From a virus, in IMG/VR virus record IMGVR_UViG_3300030099_004243, positions 1-24,002 of that record: 24,002 nucleotides of DNA, one strand, 5' to 3'. The position numbers and the translations under genes are program-made. This document shows positions 1 to 5,612 of the stretch, piece after piece; the stretch's first letter is position 1; every line of letters starts with the position of its first letter. Under the pieces are notes generated by a model. It saw only the letters and a program-made list of their open reading frames with translations. It was not told the DNA's origin and did not search any database.

Positions 1-4
1 TATT

Positions 5-451
5 ATGGCAATTACACAAGCTGTAGCTAACAGTTTCAAAGTGGAGATCCTGAAAGGCCTACACAATTTTACGGCTACAACGGGGAATACTTTTAAACTA
101 GCGCTATATGACAACGAAGCAACTTTAAGTAAATCAACAACTGCTTTTCAACAAACTGACGAAGTAGGTGCATCAGGCACTTATGCAGAGGGTGGAGGAG
201 CACTAACATCAGTAACACCAACTTTATCTACTGATACTGCTGTTTGTGATTTTGCAGACATTTCATTTACAAGTGCAACTATTTCTGCACAAGCCGCTGT
301 TATTTATAACAGTTCAACTGTATCTGGATTAACCACTAATGCAGCCGTTTGTGTTCTTGATTTTGGTGCTGTTAAATCTTCAACTTCTGGCACGTTTACA
401 ATTACGTTTCCAGCGGCTGAAGCAACTGCTGCAATTTTAAGAATAGCATAG
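5..451 (+). CDS. Virion structural protein (marine phage family)
   Basis: A 148-aa protein rich in Thr, Ala and Ser with alternating beta-strand-like segments and no signal peptide or membrane segment. It opens MAITQAVANSFKVEIL and ends in a pattern of the type LDFGAVKS...FTITFPAA...AAILRIA. I recognise this architecture from small structural proteins next to tail genes in marine phage genomes, so a virion role is likely but its exact position (tail decoration, tail tip or neck) is not shown. It is the first of a run of plus-strand virion genes, with a gap of only 10 nt to the next one. The start lies 5 nt from the window edge, so its ribosome binding site cannot be checked, but the N-terminus looks complete compared with the family as I remember it. 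Confidence 0.6.
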   Translation: MAITQAVANSFKVEILKGLHNFTATTGNTFKLALYDNEATLSKSTTAFQQTDEVGASGTYAEGGGALTSVTPTLSTDTAVCDFADISFTSATISAQAAVIYNSSTVSGLTTNAAVCVLDFGAVKSSTSGTFTITFPAAEATAAILRIA

Positions 452-461
452 GAGATATAAC

Positions 462-1382
462 ATGGCCTCTATCCAAGGATGGGGCCGACAAACTTGGAAC
501 AGTGGTGCCTGGAACCAGCAAGCACCTGTATCTGTTACAGGTAATGGCCTCACGTCATCTCTAGGTACTGAGACAGTTGCCACTGACCAAAATATTTCAG
601 TAACAGGTATTGGACTTACCTCTACGGCAGGCACTACTGTAGCAACTGGTATAGCTCAAGTTAATCCTACTGGAATTGCACTTACTTTATCTTTAGGCGA
701 AGAGTCACTTTCAACAGATCAAAACATATCAGTATCAGGATTAGGCCTAACTTTATCTTTAGGTAATGAATCGTCAAGTGTAACAAAAACCACTGGTTGG
801 AATCGTGACACAGACATAAATACTGGTGGATCTATAGGATGGAGTGATCAACAATGGGGTGCTGTTGGAGGTTCATTTGCTGTCACTGGTCAAGCTCTAA
901 CTTCATCTTTAGGTGAAGAATCTCTTACTACAGATCAAAACATTTCAGTTACTGGAGTAAGCACTACTTCATCTTTAGGAACTTTTTCTATATCAGGTGA
1001 CGGACAAATTACAGTTGTAGCTGGATCAGAAACAGCCATGCAATCAGCTGTTGGCACAGCAGAGGCTGATCCTGAATTTGTTGTATTCCCAAGTGGTAAC
1101 GCTTTAACTTCAGCTTTGGGCACAGTAGAGACATCTGTATTTGTAACGGGTGTTGGTATGACCTCTAGTCTAGGAGATGAAACTCAAGAAACAATTTACA
1201 CAGCTCCAAGCGTATCAGCTACTTTAACTATAGGAACAGTTACAGTATCTGGAACTTCGACTTTGACAGTGACTGGTAATTCTGTTACAAGTTCACTTGG
1301 TACTCTACAAGGCACCTTCTGGTCAGAAGTAGACGACTCAAACAGCGATATTAGTTGGACAGAAGTTCATAAAGCTGCATAA
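462..1382 (+). CDS. Repeat-rich virion/tail-associated protein
   Basis: A 306-aa Ser/Thr/Gly-rich protein preceded by AGGAG (451-455) six bases before ATG. The body is a degenerate repeat around the cores VTGxGLTSSLGTE and TDQNISVTG, seen at about residues 23-50, 70-105, 145-175 and again near 205-290. Trp-containing elements (GWGRQTWNSGAWNQQ near the N-terminus, GWSDQQWGAVGG mid-protein) interrupt the repeats, and the C-terminus has another (FWSEVDD...ISWTEV). Short repeats like this suggest a beta-rich fibrous or decoration protein, for example Ig-like or beta-helix strands. The position between a structural gene and a tail-fibre-like gene fits a virion surface role. I do not recognise a specific named family, and the function is inferred from composition and neighbours. 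Confidence 0.6.
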   Translation: MASIQGWGRQTWNSGAWNQQAPVSVTGNGLTSSLGTETVATDQNISVTGIGLTSTAGTTVATGIAQVNPTGIALTLSLGEESLSTDQNISVSGLGLTLSLGNESSSVTKTTGWNRDTDINTGGSIGWSDQQWGAVGGSFAVTGQALTSSLGEESLTTDQNISVTGVSTTSSLGTFSISGDGQITVVAGSETAMQSAVGTAEADPEFVVFPSGNALTSALGTVETSVFVTGVGMTSSLGDETQETIYTAPSVSATLTIGTVTVSGTSTLTVTGNSVTSSLGTLQGTFWSEVDDSNSDISWTEVHKAA

Positions 1383-1426
1383 AAGTTTTGACAAACTTTA
1401 GATTTTAACTTTATATAGGAGATATT

Positions 1427-2641
1427 ATGAGTTCGACGTATTCGACAAGTTTGAGAATAGAGCTACAAGGCACTGGTGAAAATTCAGGAACTTGGGGTAC
1501 TATTACTAATAACAATTTTTCTCAATCAATAGAATTTTCAATCGCAGGTACAGTAAATGTAGCTTGTGGAGACAACGCAGTTACAACACTGACAAATAAT
1601 GATGGTCCACAATCTCAAGCTAATAACCAAGCTAGAAATGCACACATAAGATTAACTGGTGCTCACGGAGCTGTAAGAATTGCACAATTTCCTGCAACAC
1701 AAAAACTTTATTTAATTACTAATGCTACAACAGATTCTGGTTCTTCTGGTCCATATGCAATGACATGCAGGCTAGGAGCTTCTGGTAATACTATTTCAAT
1801 TGAAAACGGAGCTACTAGATTAGTAGCAACTAATGGTACAGACTGGTTTGATGTTTTTGCTTCACCAGGTACTGTAACTGCACCTGTGGATTTAAATGGT
1901 CAAACACTTACTTTAGACGCCGATGCTGATTCTACTATCTCAGCTGCTTCTGATGATGTAATCACATTTAAAGTTGCTAACGCAAATCAAATAACACTTT
2001 CAGATGGAGCCTTATCCCCGTCTACGACAAACGATATTGATCTTGGCACTTCATCTTTAGAGTTCAAAGATGCATTCTTTGACGGCACAGTTCGTATGGA
2101 TGCAATTGGTTTCGGTACTACCTCCATGGCATTACCAACAGGTGATGGATCTGCTGGTCAGTTTATAAAAACAGATGGATCAGGGACTTTATCTTTTGCA
2201 ACAGTATCTACTTCTATTGCTTTAGATGAAATTGCAACAGGTGACGCTGAATCAACTTTAGCTACTACGACAGGAAATATAATTTTAGACGCACAAGGTA
2301 ATGATACAGACATAGTATTTAAAGGCACAGATAATACAGCTGATATAACCATGCTTACTCTTGATGGTAGTGAAGCTGGTACAGCAACATTTAATTCAGG
2401 TGCTGTTTTTGGAGGGTCTGTTTTACCTTCCGCTGATGATACTCATGATTTAGGATCTTCAACAAAACAGTGGAGGGACATATACACTGGTGACTTAAAT
2501 TTAAACAATACAAAAACAAGAGCCAACGAAGTTGATGGCACATCAGGTCATTGGACTATTCAAGAGGGAGATGAAAACCTCTTTATTTTAAATAGATTAA
2601 ATGGTAAAAAATATAAATTTAACTTAGAGGAGATTAAATAA
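1427..2641 (+). CDS. Tail fibre-like protein
   Basis: A 404-aa protein with AGGAG (1417-1421) five bases before ATG. The N-terminus (MSSTYSTSLRIELQGTGE, then NSGTWGTITNNNF) matches what I know as the usual opening of tail-fibre proteins in marine phages. The middle is a low-complexity beta-rich stalk (DLNGQTLTLDADADSTI, NIILDAQGNDTDIVF). The motif DIDLGTSSLEFKDAFFDGTV recurs as HDLGSSTKQWRDIYTGDL near residue 340; such DLGS...W/F(K/R)D(A/I)(Y/F) repeats are common in phage fibre shafts. It should be a virion surface protein contacting the host. The last base of its stop codon is the first base of the next ATG, so the next gene is probably translationally coupled. No intramolecular chaperone or lyase domain is visible. 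Confidence 0.7.
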   Translation: MSSTYSTSLRIELQGTGENSGTWGTITNNNFSQSIEFSIAGTVNVACGDNAVTTLTNNDGPQSQANNQARNAHIRLTGAHGAVRIAQFPATQKLYLITNATTDSGSSGPYAMTCRLGASGNTISIENGATRLVATNGTDWFDVFASPGTVTAPVDLNGQTLTLDADADSTISAASDDVITFKVANANQITLSDGALSPSTTNDIDLGTSSLEFKDAFFDGTVRMDAIGFGTTSMALPTGDGSAGQFIKTDGSGTLSFATVSTSIALDEIATGDAESTLATTTGNIILDAQGNDTDIVFKGTDNTADITMLTLDGSEAGTATFNSGAVFGGSVLPSADDTHDLGSSTKQWRDIYTGDLNLNNTKTRANEVDGTSGHWTIQEGDENLFILNRLNGKKYKFNLEEIK

Positions 2642-3006
2642 TGGCTTTAATAGTAGGTGGTGTAACACTCACAGGAACACAAGTTTTAGATGCAACTAAG
2701 CTCTCTGGGAATTTGCCCGCAATTTCAGGTGCTTCCCTAACAAACCTTCCAGCTCCAAGTGCTGCGAATGTCGGATCTGGTATGGCTGGTATAGAACTTG
2801 ATCAGGTTGGCGCTACTATGATCGGCGTTACTAGCGTAGTTCCTCAATCATCAAATGCAACACTGGCTGGAAGTTCTTTATTTCCTGCTAATTGCGCTGG
2901 ATCTAATGGACCATCATCAGTTTCAGGAACTTATAGAATCATGGGTATAATGCAAAGCCCAAATTCGACGGGACAAAGAGTAACCACCGTTAAAAGGATT
3001 TCATAA
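2641..3006 (+). CDS. Small tail-associated protein, possible fibre accessory
   Basis: A 121-aa protein that opens MALIVGGVTLTGTQVLDATKL followed by SGNLPAISGASLTNLP. The last phrase is typical of the linker preceding variable domains in phage tail-fibre proteins. The C-terminus (GTYRIMGIMQSPNSTGQ..TTVKRIS) looks like a short beta domain. It is coupled on both sides: its ATG shares one base with the preceding stop, and its own stop TAA shares one base with the next ATG (TAATG). A fibre tip, fibre accessory or adhesin role is reasonable from position and the ISGASLTNL-type linker, but no catalytic residues or named domain are seen. Confidence 0.5.
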   Translation: MALIVGGVTLTGTQVLDATKLSGNLPAISGASLTNLPAPSAANVGSGMAGIELDQVGATMIGVTSVVPQSSNATLAGSSLFPANCAGSNGPSSVSGTYRIMGIMQSPNSTGQRVTTVKRIS

Positions 3007-3305
3007 TGAGTATCACATTACTAGCTGCACAAAATCCAAAATGGGTTACTTTAAAAAAACCTACACTAGATGAAAATGGTCAACCTCAAGTTGATTCTAA
3101 TGGAGATATGATACTTGAAGATCAAGTTGATTCTAACGGAAATAAAATAAGAGCTATAAACATAGAAACCAAATGGAGCCATTTAGGAGGCACGGATCAG
3201 CCTTGGGTTACTCATACTGCAACATCATTTGACACTGCAGAACATGGTAAAAATTTATATGATGCCATTATGAATGGTGATCACGGCACAATAGCTGAAG
3301 AATAA
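3006..3305 (+). CDS. Hypothetical protein in tail-fibre operon
   Basis: A 99-aa soluble protein with no signal peptide or membrane segment. It contains a small internal duplication, QVDSNGDMILED followed by QVDSNGNKIRAI (residues about 28-50). A conserved-looking second half follows (KWSHLGGTDQPWVTHTATSF). It starts on the ATG that overlaps the preceding TAA, and it is the last gene of the first plus-strand block. A 122-nt gene-free stretch follows. I remember similar small proteins at the end of fibre cassettes in marine phages but cannot name a function. It may be a fibre assembly factor or a virion accessory. Confidence 0.45.
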   Translation: MSITLLAAQNPKWVTLKKPTLDENGQPQVDSNGDMILEDQVDSNGNKIRAINIETKWSHLGGTDQPWVTHTATSFDTAEHGKNLYDAIMNGDHGTIAEE

Positions 3306-3359
3306 TTTTATCTAGTTTAGTTTTATTTTTTTTGTCAAGAAAACAATTTCAAAAAGTTC

Positions 3360-3417
3360 TGTTGATTTCAAACAAAACATGTTTACATTAGGTTCTCACC
3401 AAAATTAATAATCAACA
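3360..3417. repeat. 8-bp inverted repeat enclosing a 10-bp palindrome
   Basis: TGTTGATT at 3360-3367 is the exact reverse complement of AATCAACA at 3410-3417. Between them lies the perfect palindrome AAACATGTTT at 3375-3384, which falls inside the spacer of the candidate promoter. The arrangement could be an operator or a long-range stem in the leader of the following gene. Chance is a real alternative at these lengths in AT-rich DNA. Confidence 0.25.
3362..3389 (+). promoter_or_regulatory. Weak candidate sigma70-type promoter before the small ORF
   Basis: TTGATT (3362-3367) and TACATT (3384-3389) are separated by 16 nt, each matching the -35/-10 consensus at four of six bases. They lie in the 122-nt gap (3306-3427) between the fibre operon and the cysteine-tailed ORF, at the right distance for an RNA carrying the AGGAG at 3417-3421. 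In sequence this AT-rich such matches arise easily by chance, so this is tentative. The rest of the gap is T-rich and shows no convincing terminator hairpin. Confidence 0.2.
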
Positions 3418-3427
3418 GGAGACAAAT

Positions 3428-3586
3428 ATGGATAATCAAGATTTAAATAAAGCCATTGCCTACCTTGCAGATAAGGTGAGCAAATATCACGAAAGACTAT
3501 TAGCAGTAGAAAGAGACGTTAAAAGACATGAAAAAAATGCTGAACAGCATTGTTGTGATGATTGCACTTGTAAAAAATCTAATTAG
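3428..3586 (+). CDS. 52-aa protein with C-terminal cysteine cluster
   Basis: A short ORF with a strong AGGAG (3417-3421) six bases before ATG and no overlap with a larger credible gene. The product is a charged, probably helical segment (DLNKAIAYLADKVSKYHERL, then AVERDVKRHEKNAEQ) followed by HCCDDCTCKK. The four Cys and one His in ten residues look like a small metal-binding or redox knuckle. Similar tiny helix-plus-Cys-tail proteins occur in other marine phages as far as I recall, but I know no assigned function. Its last 16 bases, including the TAG stop, lie within the upstream copy of the 43-bp direct repeat that precedes the oxygenase gene. Confidence 0.55.
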   Translation: MDNQDLNKAIAYLADKVSKYHERLLAVERDVKRHEKNAEQHCCDDCTCKKSN

Positions 3587-3613
3587 GAGTAGAATCTAAG
3601 ATATCTTTTAATG
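3571..3613. repeat. 43-bp imperfect direct repeat, copy A
   Basis: This segment aligns without gaps with 4242-4284, with 39 of 43 bases identical. It ends exactly on the ATG of the oxygenase at 3611. Read on the minus strand it encodes P-LKDILDSTPN-stop, clearly related to the C-terminus PSLKDMLGSTPK-stop of the minus-strand gene ending at 4250. Copy A is therefore a decayed duplicate of that gene's 3' end, and the two copies bracket the oxygenase gene. Confidence 0.85.
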
Positions 3614-4234
3614 GAAAAGTTTAAATATTTTGTAGACGCAATATTTCCTGTACCTGTTTATTATTCATATGATGTAAAGAATTTCACAAAAAGTGAGTTA
3701 GATTCTGTAGAGAAACACAGAGAAGAAACGTATGGAAATGCTGGAAATATTACTAGCAATAATACGTATATTCTGGAAACAAAACCTTTTGAAAAATTAA
3801 AAAATATTTTGTTAGATCATGTTAACGAATATTTGAAAGTAATACATGCTCCAGAAAATAAAGATTTAAAACTTTATATTACTCAATCATGGTTAAATTA
3901 TACAAACAATAATCAATTTCATCATGCACACTCTCATCAAAATTCTTTTATATCTGGAGTACTGTACATAAAAGCTAATGAAAATGTTGACAGCATTTCA
4001 TTTGCAAAGACAGTTGAAGACAGTGTACGTATAATATCTAAAAATTATGGAATTTTTAACTCTTCAGAATCAATGAAACAAATTAAAACTGGAATGTTAA
4101 TTCTTTTTCCTTCTAGTCTTACACATGGTGTAGAAATAAAAAAAGATAATGAAGAAAGAATAAGCTTAGCTTTTAACACATACTTTAAAGGAACTTTAGG
4201 AAGTGCAAAAAGTTTAACAGAATTAAAACTATAG
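3611..4234 (+). CDS. Putative 2OG-Fe(II) oxygenase
   Basis: A 207-aa protein of the small putative 2OG-Fe(II) oxygenase type common in marine phages (the PF13759 group, by recall). Visible signatures are an HxH-containing strand FHHAHSHQNSFISGVLYI (His 104, 105, 107 and 109) and GMLILFPSSLTHGVEI with the distal His172. EERISLAFN follows, with Arg183 as the likely 2-oxoglutarate contact. The fold is a double-stranded beta-helix hydroxylase, and the substrate is unknown. This is the only member on the plus strand, the only one with the run of extra histidines, and the only one flanked by 43-bp direct repeats. Its ATG is the last triplet of the upstream repeat. No Shine-Dalgarno lies in the 20 bases before it, because the nearest GGAG is about 22 bases away. 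It ends 15 nt before the convergent gene. It looks like a separately acquired cassette. Confidence 0.75.
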   Translation: MEKFKYFVDAIFPVPVYYSYDVKNFTKSELDSVEKHREETYGNAGNITSNNTYILETKPFEKLKNILLDHVNEYLKVIHAPENKDLKLYITQSWLNYTNNNQFHHAHSHQNSFISGVLYIKANENVDSISFAKTVEDSVRIISKNYGIFNSSESMKQIKTGMLILFPSSLTHGVEIKKDNEERISLAFNTYFKGTLGSAKSLTELKL

Positions 4235-4241
4235 CAAATTA

Positions 4242-4284
4242 TAAAAAATCTACTTAGGAGTAGAACCTAGCATATCTTTTAATG
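4242..4284. repeat. 43-bp imperfect direct repeat, copy B
   Basis: Partner of 3571-3613 (39 of 43 identical, same orientation, 671 bp apart). In this copy the sequence is functional coding DNA. It contains the last codons and the TAG stop of the 83-aa minus-strand gene. A 3-nt insertion relative to copy A (ATGATGG against ATGG) begins right after the repeat, where similarity ends. The four differences inside the repeat give one synonymous and three amino-acid changes in the minus-strand reading. Confidence 0.85.
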
Positions 4285-4501
4285 ATGGAGCAAATACTTT
4301 AATATCTCGTCTAATTTTTTCAGCGGTTGTTGAAGTGTTTGGATCATCTATATCTGATTGCATAGCTTCCTCAGATTCATATTCTTGACCTGTATCTATA
4401 TTAGTAATTGTCGTTTCAGTTTTTACGTTGTATTTAGGAACAACTCTACCATCTTGTAATGTTACTGTTCCTATTTGCTCTGCATTTTTAATTATCGGCA
4501 T
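4250..4501 (-). CDS. Conserved hypothetical phage protein (83 aa)
   Basis: A soluble 83-aa protein. The N-terminal half is a possible beta-hairpin (GTVTLQDGRVVPKYNVKT), followed by ITNIDTGQEYESEEAMQSD and the acidic stretch DIDDPNTSTTAEKIRRD. I recognise the ITNIDTG-x-EY...DIDDPNT...IRRD pattern from short hypothetical proteins scattered through marine phage genomes, but I know no function. GGAG lies just upstream of the ATG. The start overlaps the end of the next upstream oxygenase gene by 14 nt, so it belongs to the same minus-strand operon and is its last gene. Its 3' end exists a second time, decayed, at 3571-3613. Confidence 0.6.
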   Translation of the reverse strand: MPIIKNAEQIGTVTLQDGRVVPKYNVKTETTITNIDTGQEYESEEAMQSDIDDPNTSTTAEKIRRDIKVFAPSLKDMLGSTPK

Positions 4502-5078
4502 TTTCTCTCCAATTTATATTAAAACTTAAAATAACTCTGTCCTCATTAGAGCTATTTGTTTTCACCTCATGTTGTAACCATGATGGGAAAAAAATCAATG
4601 AATTTTCTTTTGGTTCAAAATCTACGCTGTGTGCAGTGTATACAGAGGCCTCTTTTCTCTTTGGGGGTGATAACACCTCTGCTTGTGGTTTTGGCTCTAG
4701 AAACACTAAATTACCGCTTTTTTGAGGCACTTTTAGGTAATAAACTCCTGACAGATAATTATACGGATGTGTGTGCACATTATTTCTAGATCCTGGAGGA
4801 TTAATCATACCCCATAAACCTGTCATTTCTGGAACATATTTTTCTTGTACATCTAAATGATCAAAGCATTCTTTTGCTTTTAATAATATATCCCCAACAG
4901 TGCTTTTAAATTCTACCTCTTTGTATAATTCATCATGACTATGCCAGCCTCCAATATTAGATCTAGGCATCCCTTTTTCATCTCTAGCTTTTATTTCGTA
5001 AAGTCGATCCACTAAGTGACCGTGGCCTTTAATCTCTGTCATCATGACAGGCGTAATAAATAATGATTGTAATTTCAT
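4488..5078 (-). CDS. Putative 2OG-Fe(II) oxygenase
   Basis: A 196-aa protein with all the usual marks of the small phage 2OG-Fe(II) oxygenase group. These are SNIGGWHSHDELY (residues 40-52), GMINPPGSRNNVHTH followed by PYNYLSGVYYLKVP with the HxH iron ligands at His102 and His104, NSLIFFPSWLQHEV with the distal His170, and DRVILSFNINW with Arg181 for 2-oxoglutarate. The length is normal for the family and no residue appears to be missing. The predicted reaction is hydroxylation coupled to decarboxylation of 2-oxoglutarate. The substrate is unknown, and virion protein, glycan or nucleic acid all remain possible. The ATG has AAAGG six bases upstream. It lies between a structural gene and the 83-aa hypothetical gene, in an operon that encodes virion proteins. 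Confidence 0.85.
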   Translation of the reverse strand: MKLQSLFITPVMMTEIKGHGHLVDRLYEIKARDEKGMPRSNIGGWHSHDELYKEVEFKSTVGDILLKAKECFDHLDVQEKYVPEMTGLWGMINPPGSRNNVHTHPYNYLSGVYYLKVPQKSGNLVFLEPKPQAEVLSPPKRKEASVYTAHSVDFEPKENSLIFFPSWLQHEVKTNSSNEDRVILSFNINWRENADN

Positions 5079-5089
5079 GATATGCCTTT

Positions 5090-5452
5090 CTATAATTGTC
5101 CTTTTGTAACCTCCATAAAACTTACAATTATATGGACTTGATTTGCAGCATTAGCTTGTGCTTTTAATACGTCCGATTCTTGCAACACAAGAGGCTGAGA
5201 TAATAATTCTGTTGTAGTATTAGTGGCAACACTTTTAGCTTTGAATAATTCAAAAGTTGCCGATGATCTAACTACCTCAAGATCTACTAGTGTGGTGCTT
5301 CCTGAATCATTACAAATTAAAATAGATTTTACTACATCAGTCGTTGGTGGCACAGGAGGAGTAGCGCCAGGGTTAGCCGTTGGCACAGTCAATATAGTTG
5401 TTAAATCTGTAGTTGTGATATCAACCATTGTACTTTTAAATGTATTAGCCAA
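5090..5452 (-). CDS. Small virion structural protein
   Basis: A 120-aa, Thr/Val-rich, probably all-beta protein with no membrane segment. The pattern VVKSILICNDSGSTTLVDLEVV followed by a ligand-like loop, LVLQESDVLKAQA and VHIIVSFMEV resembles the small beta-sandwich head-tail or tail decoration proteins found in many marine phages. The most likely start is TTG at 5452 (giving M-ANTFKSTMVDITTTD), because a strong GGAGG lies nine bases upstream and the MANTFK-type N-terminus is the one I know. An internal ATG (M9) is the alternative. The start overlaps the end of the preceding 55-aa gene by 8 nt. Confidence 0.6.
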   Translation of the reverse strand: MANTFKSTMVDITTTDLTTILTVPTANPGATPPVPPTTDVVKSILICNDSGSTTLVDLEVVRSSATFELFKAKSVATNTTTELLSQPLVLQESDVLKAQANAANQVHIIVSFMEVTKGQL

Positions 5453-5612
5453 GGAAAAAACCCTCCGATTCTGCTTCTTCTTTTAAATCTTGTTGATAGT
5501 TTGTGTTAAGTAAAAGAATAATCTGATCAAGTAGTCTAATCATTTGATCAAACTGACCAGCATCATACTCTGGAGTTGCGTTAGGTAATCTAGTTATTGT
5601 TATTTTAGCCAT
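5445..5612 (-). CDS. Hypothetical 55-aa protein
   Basis: A short ORF that fills the gap between the 614-aa virion gene and the 120-aa structural gene. Its ATG shares one base with the upstream stop (TAATG), and its TAA overlaps the downstream TTG start by 8 nt, so it sits exactly in the operon's overlap pattern. The product is MAKITITRLPNATPEYDAG followed by a helix rich in Leu, Ile and Gln (QFDQMIRLLDQIILLLNTN) and an acidic tail. It is probably a small helical, oligomerising protein. No known function; a virion or assembly role is suggested only by position. Confidence 0.6.
   Translation of the reverse strand: MAKITITRLPNATPEYDAGQFDQMIRLLDQIILLLNTNYQQDLKEEAESEGFFLG

Noticed and set aside
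1388-1417. TTGACA followed by TATATA 18 nt later, promoter-like
   Set aside because: Transcription would start at about 1424, after the ribosome binding site AGGAG (1417-1421) and only a few bases before the ATG, so it would not give a translatable leader for the fibre gene.
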